Of a stretch of DNA of 64,000 nt, positions 41,974 to 51,163 are shown piece by piece. Source of the stretch: an uncultured Desulfobacter sp. (GTDB taxonomy: Bacteria > Desulfobacterota > Desulfobacteria > Desulfobacterales > Desulfobacteraceae). Where the stretch lies: the NCBI RefSeq assembly GCF_963664415.1, contig NZ_OY761440.1:868001-932000 (forward strand), written 5' to 3'. The translations under genes were made by a program, and so were the position numbers. The notes under the pieces were generated by a model. The model worked only from the letters and a program-made list of their open reading frames with translations, ran no database searches and had not been told where the DNA came from. Numbering within the stretch: the first letter of the stretch is position 1; every line of letters begins with the position of its first letter.

Positions 41974-44634
41974 ATGAGAGAATTAATCCCCACATACCTC
42001 AAGGTTTTATCATCGGCTTGGACCGTAATTTTCTGCATGTTCATTCCAGTAACAACGGTCATGGCTGCACATCCGGTTGTCAAAGCCATCCACGTCAGAA
42101 ACAACCCCTTTTCAGTGACGGTTAATCTGACTGGGAAAGCCCCTGTAAAAGTTGTCCGTATCGGAGAGCGGGAAGTCCTTGTGGCTATTAAAAATGCAAG
42201 TCTGATCAAAGGGCTTGTCATCGATGGAAAGGATAATCCCAACCTTGAATCTCTCCATGTGGAAACGCTTGACGGCAACGTGGTCGCCCTGATGGTGACA
42301 GGTAAGCACGCCAGTCAAGAATCAATTAAGCCCTCTTTTGATGCCGCCAATAACCAACTAACCGTAGTTTTAAATAAAGTCGAAACGCTTGCGCCGCCGG
42401 CACCCCAAGAGCCCACTATACATGAAGCCGAAACCGTACAGCCCCCCCCGGCACCGGCAACGCCTGCTGTTCCCAAACCTAAAAAACAGGTGCCGATCGC
42501 TTCGACCACGAGCCCTGGGGAAAAACAACCCCTTGCCGATGCCGCCGCTGATAAACCGGTAGTACAAGGATCTGAACCCCAGCCCGAACCGACAACGAAA
42601 GATGAGGCCCCGGAGCCTGTCAAAGAAAAGGTTTCCAGCCTGCCCAAAACGAAAAAAAAATCAAAGGAAGCCCCGATTTATATACCACCAAAGCGCCAGG
42701 CCAGTCGTTTTAAAGGCGACATCAGCGATATGTACCGGGGCGAGGATCCGTTGCAAGGTTGCCAGTCCAACGCGGTTGGAAATGCGATGCTTCTGGTCAA
42801 AAAACAGTTGTACAAAGAAGCCGGCGCCATTCTGGAGCAGTATCTGTTTGAAGAAAACCCCTTTTGCCGGGAACAGGTCTACTATTTAAGGGCCTATGTC
42901 AACTTTATGGGAGTTGAAAACGATGACCCGGCAGGACTTTTGAATGCAGAACGGTTGTTTCAGGACGCCATGGCCACCTTCCCAAAGTCAAGCTATCTTC
43001 CCTTTGCCTATGCCGCCATGGGATTGATTCATACCCGTTTGCACAACAGTGCAACCGCTGAGGGCTATTTTGATATTATCACCAAGGACTTTCCGGACTA
43101 TTCCGGCATGCCTGAGGTCGAGTATCATCTTGCTGAAATCTATAATGACAGAGGGTATAATGACAAAGCCTTAAATCTGTATAAAAAGGTGTTTGAATCA
43201 AAACTCAGCAACGGCTATATTTCGTCTGCAGGGCTGGGTTATGGTAAAGCGCTGTTTAAAAACCTGCGGTATTATGACGCATTGAGTGTTTTGAATTATG
43301 TCATACAAAATGATGTAAAAAAGGTGTATGAATCTTCCGACCTGCTTAGATACACGGCAGATGCCAATTTTGAATTGGGCTTAAGTAGAGGTGCCCGGGA
43401 CAATTATATCCGGCTGCTGAATATTTATCCCGATATCGAAGATCCCGACATGGCCTTAAGTAAAGCCGGTGATGCTTACGGCATGGAGAATCAGGAAGAA
43501 AAGGCGATCAAATTATACGAACTGGTCCGGAAAAAATATCCGGACTCTCCGGGATATATCAATGCCTCCATTGGAATTGCCAGATACCTCAAAACGGATG
43601 CTGAAAAGATTGAAATTTACGAAATGATAAAGACCCGGTTTCCAGAAAACACCTATGCTCGGATTGCCATGATGCGTCTGGCTGAAATTTATCAGAGAAA
43701 TGGAGAGTATGATAAGTGTATCAAAGAAATTGAGGATCTGTTGTCCACCCATCCCAGGGGCTTGCGCTACGAGGCGGTTAAGCTCATGCAAAAAGCCTAC
43801 GAAGCATTGTTCAAAGAACAATTAAAGGCCGACGAATATACCTCCGTACTGATGAGGTATGAAAAAGAACAGTTCAAGTTAAACAAAATGGGAGGGCGGC
43901 TGATTCCCTTTCATGTGGGCATGGCATATTTACAGGCCAACCTGTATGAAGAGGCTTTTAATCAGTTGATCTCTGCTTATAAACTTTATAAAAGGTCAGA
44001 ACGGCCGTCGTTACTGTTGTTTGGACTGGGCAAGGCCATGGATGAGTCCGGCAGGGATGACGATGCGTTAAAACTACTATATGCCTTTACAAAAAGATTT
44101 CCAAAGCATAAAAACCGGGTGGAAGCCCTGACCCGGATCGGGCAGATTTACCTGGAAAAGGGGCGTTTTTCGAAGGCGGATGAAGCCTTGGGCTCGGCGT
44201 ATAAGGCGGGGGGAAACGCGCTGGAAAAGGGGCGAATACTCATGCTTCGCGCAGGCGTTTACCAAAAGAAACCAGACTTAAAAACCACGTCCCAACTCCA
44301 GGCCCGTGCGGTAAAAGCGTTCGCCGCGTCTCCCGGCGAAAATTACGAGATACTGGCAAGCGCCTACAAAACGTTGGGGTCAACCTACCTGGAAATGAAA
44401 TCCTATGGCCAGGCCGCCGATGCCTTTGCCAAAGCCCTTGATTTTTCAGAAGGTGACCGGGCCAAGGCCAATATCGGTTTTCTGCTGGGGGATGCCTACC
44501 AGAAAGGCAATGCACTGGATAAGGCGAAAGAAACCTTTGAGCAGGTCGCGCAGTCTTACGATTCGGTCTGGGCCAGGCTTGCACGCCAGCGGTTAAGTAC
44601 GATGGGACTGGCCGAAAAAATAATAAATTCATAA
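41974..44634 (+). CDS. Large exported tetratricopeptide-repeat protein of the flagellar locus
   Basis: The protein has 886 residues. A signal peptide (about 1-35, ending VMAAHP) precedes a roughly 110-residue strand-rich domain (HPVVKAIHVRNNPFSVTVNL, then LIKGLVIDGKDNPNLESLHV) that resembles AMIN-type cell-wall-targeting domains. A Pro/Ala/Lys-rich linker (about 130-240) follows, then more than ten TPR units (about 260-880; YNDKALNLYKKVFESKLSNG, EEKAIKLYELVRKKYPDSP, DALKLLYAFTKRFPKHKNR). It probably acts in the periplasm. Its sigma-54 promoter and place between two flagellar regulators suggest a part in flagellum assembly or placement; the exact role is unknown. Confidence 0.82.
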   Translation: MRELIPTYLKVLSSAWTVIFCMFIPVTTVMAAHPVVKAIHVRNNPFSVTVNLTGKAPVKVVRIGEREVLVAIKNASLIKGLVIDGKDNPNLESLHVETLDGNVVALMVTGKHASQESIKPSFDAANNQLTVVLNKVETLAPPAPQEPTIHEAETVQPPPAPATPAVPKPKKQVPIASTTSPGEKQPLADAAADKPVVQGSEPQPEPTTKDEAPEPVKEKVSSLPKTKKKSKEAPIYIPPKRQASRFKGDISDMYRGEDPLQGCQSNAVGNAMLLVKKQLYKEAGAILEQYLFEENPFCREQVYYLRAYVNFMGVENDDPAGLLNAERLFQDAMATFPKSSYLPFAYAAMGLIHTRLHNSATAEGYFDIITKDFPDYSGMPEVEYHLAEIYNDRGYNDKALNLYKKVFESKLSNGYISSAGLGYGKALFKNLRYYDALSVLNYVIQNDVKKVYESSDLLRYTADANFELGLSRGARDNYIRLLNIYPDIEDPDMALSKAGDAYGMENQEEKAIKLYELVRKKYPDSPGYINASIGIARYLKTDAEKIEIYEMIKTRFPENTYARIAMMRLAEIYQRNGEYDKCIKEIEDLLSTHPRGLRYEAVKLMQKAYEALFKEQLKADEYTSVLMRYEKEQFKLNKMGGRLIPFHVGMAYLQANLYEEAFNQLISAYKLYKRSERPSLLLFGLGKAMDESGRDDDALKLLYAFTKRFPKHKNRVEALTRIGQIYLEKGRFSKADEALGSAYKAGGNALEKGRILMLRAGVYQKKPDLKTTSQLQARAVKAFAASPGENYEILASAYKTLGSTYLEMKSYGQAADAFAKALDFSEGDRAKANIGFLLGDAYQKGNALDKAKETFEQVAQSYDSVWARLARQRLSTMGLAEKIINS

Positions 44635-44649
44635 GGATGCTTTGGCAAC

Positions 44650-46023
44650 GTGTCTGGACAACGATTATTTCTCATAGTTGAAAACCCAAAAGAGCGTATG
44701 ACCTATACCGACCTGTTCGAAGGGATGGGTTTTCTGGTTGATGCTGTGCCCGAAGGCTCGGATGCGCTCACGCACCTGCTTTCCCAAAAACCTGCTGTGG
44801 TTGTGGCTGATGATGGTACGCCAGGCTTCTCAGCGTTGGATTTCCTGAAACAAGCGGCGAATTCCGATACCAGGGTGCCGAAAACCATTATCCTGACCCA
44901 GGATCCTGTGATGGATTATGCCGTCAGTCTGATACAGCACGGTGCCATGGATTATTTGATCAAACCGGTTGATCCAAGACAGCTTGAACTCAGCGTTAAA
45001 AAATCTTTGGCCACATCCATTGCACCCTCGCCTGTAGAAAAGGAAAAACCGGTTAAACACAAAGCGGTTCAGATTATTACCAAAGATCCCAGAATGGAGA
45101 AACTGCTCAAACTTGCCATCCGGGTGGCGGATTCGTCTGCATCGGTACTCATTCAGGGGGAAAGCGGTACGGGCAAGGAACTGATTGCAAGGTTTTTACA
45201 CGAAAAAAGTACCCGTCGGCATCAACCGTTTATCGCTATCAATTGCGCAGCTCTGCCGGAAAACCTGCTGGAAAGTGAATTATTCGGCCACGAGAAAGGA
45301 GCCTTCACCGGCGCATTGGCAAAAAAAGCCGGCAAGTTTGAACTGGCAGACAAAGGCACCTTGTTTCTTGACGAAATCACCGAGATGCAATTTCACCTTC
45401 AATCAAAACTCCTAAGAGTACTCCAGGAAAAGGTCGTAGACCGGGTGGGGGGAACCCAGCCCGTGGATGTGGATGTCCGGGTTATCGCCACCACCAACCG
45501 GGATGCCAAGGCAGCCGTAAAGAACCAGGAGTTTAGAGAAGATCTGTTTTACCGTCTCAATACCATTCCCTTGATTATTCCTCCTTTACGGGAGCGGCGT
45601 CGGGATATCCAGCTCTTATCCGCTTTTTTTATAAAAAAATATTGCAGGATTGACGCAAGGTATGTCAAAGGATTGACAGATCAGGCGCTTTCCGTACTTC
45701 AATCCCACGACTTTCCCGGCAATGTCCGGGAACTTGAAAATGTGATCCATCGCGCCGTGCTTCTTGCGGACAACGATAAGATCACCCCTGCTGACCTGCT
45801 CATGGATGATGGTGCGGACATCCCCCTTGCCGATGATGATACAGGCTTAGAATCCGCTGCAAATGAGGACTTTTCCCCAGGATCACTCAAAGATATGGAA
45901 CAAAAAATGATCTTCAGGACATTGGATCAGACCGAGGGAAACCGGACGCATGCGGCAAAAATTTTAGGGATCAGTGTCAGAACCCTCCGTAATAAACTAA
46001 ACGAATACAAAGAACCGCTCTGA
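44650..46023 (+). CDS. Sigma-54-dependent response regulator, probably flagellar
   Basis: The 457 residues form receiver (5-120), AAA+ (about 140-375; GESGTGKE, GAFTGALAKKAGK, FLDEITEM) and Fis-type helix-turn-helix (NRTHAAKILGISVRTLRNKL), like FlrC/FlgR. The receiver keeps an Asp in VVVADDGTPG and Lys in YLIKPVD but has ENP in place of the acidic DD pair at its N-terminus, so Mg2+ binding may be altered. GTG 44650 is the likely start. It precedes the sigma-54 promoter of flgB by about 25 bp. Confidence 0.9.
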   Translation: MSGQRLFLIVENPKERMTYTDLFEGMGFLVDAVPEGSDALTHLLSQKPAVVVADDGTPGFSALDFLKQAANSDTRVPKTIILTQDPVMDYAVSLIQHGAMDYLIKPVDPRQLELSVKKSLATSIAPSPVEKEKPVKHKAVQIITKDPRMEKLLKLAIRVADSSASVLIQGESGTGKELIARFLHEKSTRRHQPFIAINCAALPENLLESELFGHEKGAFTGALAKKAGKFELADKGTLFLDEITEMQFHLQSKLLRVLQEKVVDRVGGTQPVDVDVRVIATTNRDAKAAVKNQEFREDLFYRLNTIPLIIPPLRERRRDIQLLSAFFIKKYCRIDARYVKGLTDQALSVLQSHDFPGNVRELENVIHRAVLLADNDKITPADLLMDDGADIPLADDDTGLESAANEDFSPGSLKDMEQKMIFRTLDQTEGNRTHAAKILGISVRTLRNKLNEYKEPL

Positions 46024-46046
46024 TTATCCCCGAAACGCACAATCCC

Positions 46047-46062
46047 AGGCATACAATTTGCA
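46047..46062 (+). promoter_or_regulatory. Sigma-54 (-24/-12) promoter of the flgB operon
   Basis: AGGCATA-CAAT-TTGCA matches the consensus except the first base; about 100 bp before flgB. Confidence 0.75.
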
Positions 46063-46165
46063 TTTTTCGTTTGTAACGTCGATATCCCAGTGTTCCTGTC
46101 CGGATATCTAAAGAAAATTCACCCGTGAAAGACCCGGAGCGTCAATTTAAAATACGGAGGTTAAC

Positions 46166-46579
46166 ATGGCCGATTCAAGAATTTTCGGGCACACCTACGA
46201 GATGATCGGAAAAAGTATGGACATCTCAACCCGGCGGCACAACCTGATCGCAGGCAATATCGCCAACATGGATACCATCGGGTATACACCCAGCGATATA
46301 GATTTTCAAAGTGCGCTTAAACGGGCCATGACGGAACCGGAACCGGACTACCTGGACAAAACCAATGGGAAACATCTGCCCGGAAACATTGACGGGATAC
46401 CCGATCGGATTGACGGTATGGACAGCGAGGATGTGGACATCTATCACCTGGATTCGGTGAACATTGATACGGAAATGATGAATCTGATGGAGAACAATGT
46501 CAAATTCAGATCCACGGCCGAAATGCTGCTGCGCAAAATGACCATACTCAACTACGCCATTGATGAGGGAGGAAAATAA
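46166..46579 (+). CDS. flgB: Flagellar basal-body rod protein FlgB
   Basis: This 137-residue proximal rod subunit has the N-terminal rod motif HNLIAGNIANMDTIGYTP and a C-terminal helix EMMNLMENNVKFRSTAEMLL typical of FlgB. ACGGAGG precedes the ATG. It is the first gene of a nine-gene flagellar operon. Confidence 0.96.
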   Translation: MADSRIFGHTYEMIGKSMDISTRRHNLIAGNIANMDTIGYTPSDIDFQSALKRAMTEPEPDYLDKTNGKHLPGNIDGIPDRIDGMDSEDVDIYHLDSVNIDTEMMNLMENNVKFRSTAEMLLRKMTILNYAIDEGGK

Positions 46580-46582
46580 TCC

Positions 46583-47080
46583 ATGGATTTAATGAATGCA
46601 TCAAAAATCAGCGGAACGGCCCTGGCCGCCCATCGTATGAAACTTAACGTCATCGCAGAAAACCTGGCCAACGTGGATACCACCAGAAGCGAAGACGGCG
46701 GACCCTATCGCAGAAAAATGGTGGTCTTCAAAGGTGACGATATCGACTCTTTTGAAACGGTAGTGCAAAAAAAAATTCGAAAAGAGCAGTCCGGCAACAT
46801 TGAATTATCCACCATCGAGTTTGAGGATGAAAAAAAGCCGGATAACGGCACAGGGGTCAAAGTGGATCAGATTGTCAGGTCCCAAGAAGATTTTCATCTG
46901 GTGTACAATCCGGCTCACCCCGATGCAGATCCGGATACAGGGTACGTAAAAATGCCCAACGTGGATCATTTAACAGAAATTTCGGACATGATGGTGGCCC
47001 GTCGCAGTTATGAGGCAAGTGTTACAGCGCTCTCCACCACAAAAAATATGATCAGCAAAGCCCTTGAGATAGGAAAATAA
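46583..47080 (+). CDS. flgC: Flagellar basal-body rod protein FlgC
   Basis: This 165-residue rod subunit starts with LAAHRMKLNVIAENLANVDT and ends with MVARRSYEASVTALSTTKNM, the coiled-coil pair of FlgC. Between lies an acidic, variable loop. It starts 3 bp after flgB with GGGAGG at the flgB 3' end as ribosome-binding site. Confidence 0.96.
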   Translation: MDLMNASKISGTALAAHRMKLNVIAENLANVDTTRSEDGGPYRRKMVVFKGDDIDSFETVVQKKIRKEQSGNIELSTIEFEDEKKPDNGTGVKVDQIVRSQEDFHLVYNPAHPDADPDTGYVKMPNVDHLTEISDMMVARRSYEASVTALSTTKNMISKALEIGK

Positions 47081-47103
47081 TTTTAGGGTAAAGGAGTGAA
47101 CCA

Positions 47104-47400
47104 ATGGATGAAATAAACACACAAGTTCCCGGCAAACTCTCCTTGTACAGGGAATCGGTGGCGAACCGGGCAGCCAAACGAAGCCCCGAATTTATGGAAC
47201 GTCTGGAATCAGCTGTCCTGAAAGTGAATAATAATCAGCATGTGGCAGATGATTCTGTTGAGGCCGTCATTGAAGGCAGGCTCGGCATCCATGAAGGCAT
47301 GATGGCATTAGGCAAAGCCTCCACCTCCCTGAAAGTGCTGGCACAAGTTCGGAACAAGGCCATGAGTGCCTATGAAGAAATCATGCGTATGCAGGTATAA
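47104..47400 (+). CDS. fliE: Flagellar hook-basal body protein FliE
   Basis: This 98-residue protein joins the MS ring to the rod. Helical throughout, it ends with LKVLAQVRNKAMSAYEEIMRM, the FliE signature. AAAGGAG precedes the ATG; it lies between flgC and fliF in the usual order. Confidence 0.94.
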   Translation: MDEINTQVPGKLSLYRESVANRAAKRSPEFMERLESAVLKVNNNQHVADDSVEAVIEGRLGIHEGMMALGKASTSLKVLAQVRNKAMSAYEEIMRMQV

Positions 47401-47427
47401 CCCCTTGCAAAAGCAGAAGAGGCTTAA

Positions 47428-49143
47428 ATGAATCCAGTAGCTGAAAAAATCATTACCATGGTCAAAGAGATGAGCATGGTCCGAAAAGTTCTCTTAAGCG
47501 GACTGGTCCTGGTGGTGGTGGCAGGGTTTATCACCATGTTTGTATGGGCCAATCAAACCCCGTATAAAGTTGCATATTCAGGGTTAAGCCAGGAAGATGC
47601 CGCCGCTGTCGTGGAAATGCTAAAATCCGCCAAGACGCCCTATCGCCTTACTGGTGACGGGACGACCATTATGGTGCCCGAACCCATGGTGTATGATGTC
47701 CGGCTGACCATGGCCAAGGAAGGGATCCCCAAAGGCACAGGGGTTGGATACGAAATTTTCGATAAAAGCGAGTTCGGCACCACCGAGTTCGTCCAAAAAA
47801 TCAATAAGAAACGAGCGCTTCAGGGGGAACTGGCACGCACCATTGCGGCATTTGAGGCGGTTAAGGACGCCAAAGTCATGATTGTGCTGCCCAAGGAATC
47901 GGTTTTTGTGGAAGAGACCAAACAGCCTTCGGCATCCATTCTGCTGGAACTGATCGATGATCTTGAAAAAGAAGAAGTGGCGGCCATCGCACACCTGGTG
48001 GCCTCTTCGATCCAGGACCTGACCCCGAAATTGGTCACCATTGTGGATACTGCCGGCCGGATTCTATTTGAAGGAAAATCCGAAGAGGAGCAGGCCCGTA
48101 TTGATGCAGAAAATCTTGCAGATGCGCAGTATCAGTATAAGGTACGGTTCGAAGAAAACCTGACACGCAGAATACAAACCATGCTCGAACGTATCGTGGG
48201 TGCGGACAAAGCCATTGTCCGGGTTACCTCGGAAATGGATTTTTCCAAAAATAACATGAATGAAGAAATTTATGATCCCTTTGAGCGGGGTGGAGAGTTC
48301 ATACGCAGCCGAAAGAACAGAGCTGAAAAGATCGTTCAGCTTGATAAAGAGGTGGGTATCCCGTCATCGGTAAACCCCATCACAGACGAAAAACAGGCCG
48401 CGAACGAAACCCGGGAGCGGGTCAATAAAAGCGATGACACGGTCAATTACGAGATCAGTCGGCGGGTCAGGGAAACCCAGAAACCCATGGCTGAACTCAC
48501 AAGGCTTTCGGTTGCAGCTGTGATTGACGGTAAATATGAGTTCCAGGCAGATGACAATGGCGAAACCAAACGGGTGTATATGCCCAGGTCCGCCGAAGAG
48601 ATGCAGCAGTTCCAAAGTATTGTAACCAGAGCCATGGGGTATAACGAAGAGCGCAACGATCAGGTTTCCATGGAGTGCTTTCCCTTTGCTTCCATTGACG
48701 ATATGCAGGGCACCCAGGAAAAACTTACGGGTTGGCGCATGGTTCAAAAGGAATACGGACGCCTCATTGCCAATCTACTGCTGGTTTTTGTATTGTTCCT
48801 GTTTATCATTCGGCCGATCATAAAAACGGTTCGCGACATCAAAGTTACTGTCGAACAAGAAGCATTACCCTCACCCGAGGAACTTGCCCAGCTTGAGGCA
48901 AAGGATAAGGAAATCGCCTTTATTGATATGGATGCCGATCAGCAGCGCGAATTTTTTGAAATGATGAGCGAAGAGCAGAAAGAAGATTTCATCCAGAGAA
49001 TGACCGGCGCTGAGCGGAACGCGTACCTGACAAATATGAGTGACCAGGAAAAGGCCAGGTATTACGCGGAAAGAGACCTGTTCAGGACCGTAAATATCAT
49101 CAAAGGATGGCTTAGTGACATAGAGGAAGAAGAGGAGGACTAA
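47428..49143 (+). CDS. fliF: Flagellar MS-ring protein FliF
   Basis: This 571-residue protein has two spans (about 20-42 and 448-468). The periplasmic ring-building domains between them contain SGLSQEDAAAVVEML, GYEIFDKSEFGTTEFVQKIN and AKVMIVLPKESVF. The C-terminal cytoplasmic tail (about 490-571), which holds the FliG-binding part, is unusually rich in Asp/Glu (ending EEEEED). FliF is the platform of the export gate and rotor. Confidence 0.96.
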   Translation: MNPVAEKIITMVKEMSMVRKVLLSGLVLVVVAGFITMFVWANQTPYKVAYSGLSQEDAAAVVEMLKSAKTPYRLTGDGTTIMVPEPMVYDVRLTMAKEGIPKGTGVGYEIFDKSEFGTTEFVQKINKKRALQGELARTIAAFEAVKDAKVMIVLPKESVFVEETKQPSASILLELIDDLEKEEVAAIAHLVASSIQDLTPKLVTIVDTAGRILFEGKSEEEQARIDAENLADAQYQYKVRFEENLTRRIQTMLERIVGADKAIVRVTSEMDFSKNNMNEEIYDPFERGGEFIRSRKNRAEKIVQLDKEVGIPSSVNPITDEKQAANETRERVNKSDDTVNYEISRRVRETQKPMAELTRLSVAAVIDGKYEFQADDNGETKRVYMPRSAEEMQQFQSIVTRAMGYNEERNDQVSMECFPFASIDDMQGTQEKLTGWRMVQKEYGRLIANLLLVFVLFLFIIRPIIKTVRDIKVTVEQEALPSPEELAQLEAKDKEIAFIDMDADQQREFFEMMSEEQKEDFIQRMTGAERNAYLTNMSDQEKARYYAERDLFRTVNIIKGWLSDIEEEEED

Positions 49144-49147
49144 TTCC

Positions 49148-50161
49148 ATGCCACAAGAAATTGATCCGGCAAACCTGAATGGTAATCAAAAAGCGGCAAT
49201 ATTTCTCATGTACATGGGAGAAGAATATACAACCCAGGTCTTGTCAAAAATGAAAGAGCAGGAAATTGGAGAAATCGCCTTTGAAATGTCCAAGGTTGAG
49301 CAAATTACCCCTGAACTGCTCAAGGTTGTGTGTGCTGATTTCAATGTAAAATTTGAAGGGGAATCCAAGATGATTGTTGAAGGGGACTCCTTTATAAAAA
49401 ATGTGGTAACCAAGACACTCAAGGACAAAGAAGCCAAAGCCATTCTGGACGATCTGGAAAAAAAGAAACAGGCAAAACCTTTTATATGGAGCCGCAATGT
49501 AAATCCAGGCACGTTATCCTCATATATTGAAGGAGAACATCCCCAGACCATCGCCATGATCCTGGCCCATATGCCTGCAGAAATTTCCGCGGAAATTCTG
49601 ATGAACCTGCCGGATGAACTCAAGGGTGATATCTCCATGAGAATCGCCCGGCTCGGCCAAATTTCCGAAGACGTTGTCAGGGACGTGGACAAAGCGTTGA
49701 AATATGAGCTCAGCGGTGCGGTGGGCCCGGGCGGCAAGGCCGGCGGTCTGGAAGTTTTGGTGGATATTATCAATGGTGTGGACAAATCCACCGAAGACGC
49801 GGTTATGGAATATGTTGAGGAAGATGATGCGGAAATGGCCAATGAAATACGCAAACTCATGTTTGTATTTGAGGATTTGACCAATGTGGATGATACGGCC
49901 ATGAGGGAAATCCTCAAGAAGGTGGAAGGCCAGCAGCTCACCTACGCCTTGAAGACGGCCACCGAAGATATGAAGTCCAAGATATTTGCCAACCTGTCCC
50001 AGCGGGCCGGTGAAATGCTCAAAGACGATCTGGATGCCATGGGTCCTGTTCGCCTGGCAGAGGTTGAAGAAGCCCAGCAGGCAGTCGTCCGGGCAGCCAA
50101 AGAACTTGAGGCCGACGGTACCATAACCTTAGGTAAAGGAAAGGATGATGTCCTTGTCTGA
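49148..50161 (+). CDS. fliG: Flagellar motor switch protein FliG
   Basis: This 337-residue rotor protein couples FliF to FliM and interacts with MotA. It has NGNQKAAIFLMYMGEEYTTQ at the N-terminus, the EHPQTIAMILAHM motif in the middle domain and torque-helix region VFEDLTNVDDTAMREILKKV near the C-terminus. GAGGAGG precedes the ATG; the last codons overlap the fliH start by 17 bp. Confidence 0.97.
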   Translation: MPQEIDPANLNGNQKAAIFLMYMGEEYTTQVLSKMKEQEIGEIAFEMSKVEQITPELLKVVCADFNVKFEGESKMIVEGDSFIKNVVTKTLKDKEAKAILDDLEKKKQAKPFIWSRNVNPGTLSSYIEGEHPQTIAMILAHMPAEISAEILMNLPDELKGDISMRIARLGQISEDVVRDVDKALKYELSGAVGPGGKAGGLEVLVDIINGVDKSTEDAVMEYVEEDDAEMANEIRKLMFVFEDLTNVDDTAMREILKKVEGQQLTYALKTATEDMKSKIFANLSQRAGEMLKDDLDAMGPVRLAEVEEAQQAVVRAAKELEADGTITLGKGKDDVLV

Positions 50162-51152
50162 TCAAGATGAACATAAAGCCGAATCTTTGTTGTCACAAGA
50201 GGATGAATTCAAGGCCATTGATGTAGGCGCTCTTGACAATTTCGATGAAGAGGTGTCATTGAAGGAGCCAAACACCGAGCCAGATTTTGAGCGGTTCAAG
50301 CTTTTATTTGACCCTTTGGAAGTCCAAAGGGAGGAAGGCGGATTTGAAGCTGTTTATAAAGTGACCAAAAAGCTTAAAGAGGAGCTGTTCGAACCCCTAA
50401 TTGAGGGTGCGGATGTGGAAGGTTCGTCAGACCAAAAGGATGTCGCAGAACCCTTGGAAGAAACTGAAGGTGCAGATGAGCCGGAAGAAGGTCCCACACC
50501 GGAAGAACAGGGTTTTGCCGCAGGGTATGAACAGGGTATGGCCCAAGGCCTTGAAAAAGGAGAGGCTGACGGCCATGCCAAGGGCTATGAAGCAGGATTG
50601 GAACAAGGCAGGCAGGAGGGATTCGAGCAAGGAGAGGCCGACGGATTTGCCAAAGGCGAGGCTGAAGGGTTGGAAAAGGGGATGGCAGAAGGGCTGGATG
50701 CCGGGAAACAGGAAATTATCCAGGAAATGTCGCAGGTGCTTGATCCTTTTAGACAAGCATTGGGCACCGCAGACAAGATGCTGGAAAACATGCTGGCAAG
50801 ATACGAAACCCAATTGGTAGAACTGGTCTGTCAAATTGCCGAAAAAGTGGTGCTGGCCAAACTGGACTCGGATGATACCGTGATCAAGCATACAATCATG
50901 GACGCGTTGTCCCACCTTGCCTCCCCGGAGCAAATTACCCTGAGTGTGGCTGCCGAAGACTATGAATATGTGGAGATGATTAAAGAGACCTTTTTTGAAT
51001 CTGTGCGCTCCTTAACCCAGATTACGGTGAATACGGATGCCATGATTCCCAAAGGGGGGTGCCGTATTGAAAGTGCTGGTGCCACCATTGCCACAGATCC
51101 GGAATCCAAACTGAAGGCAGTTTACGACGCCATTGTCCAGGCAAAGGCTTAG
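50145..51152 (+). CDS. fliH: Flagellar assembly protein FliH
   Basis: The 335-residue regulator of the FliI ATPase is longer than the roughly 230 residues common in enterics because of an acidic N-terminal half (about 1-125). The middle (about 125-190) carries a run of glycine-zipper repeats (GYEQGMAQGLEKGEADG and further GxxxG units) that form a long parallel helix dimer. The C-terminus (210-335) holds the FliI-binding domain (LVELVCQIAEKVVLAKL, GGCRIESAGATIATD). It overlaps fliG. Confidence 0.94.
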   Translation: MMSLSDQDEHKAESLLSQEDEFKAIDVGALDNFDEEVSLKEPNTEPDFERFKLLFDPLEVQREEGGFEAVYKVTKKLKEELFEPLIEGADVEGSSDQKDVAEPLEETEGADEPEEGPTPEEQGFAAGYEQGMAQGLEKGEADGHAKGYEAGLEQGRQEGFEQGEADGFAKGEAEGLEKGMAEGLDAGKQEIIQEMSQVLDPFRQALGTADKMLENMLARYETQLVELVCQIAEKVVLAKLDSDDTVIKHTIMDALSHLASPEQITLSVAAEDYEYVEMIKETFFESVRSLTQITVNTDAMIPKGGCRIESAGATIATDPESKLKAVYDAIVQAKA

Positions 51153-51163
51153 TTGGGGTTATC

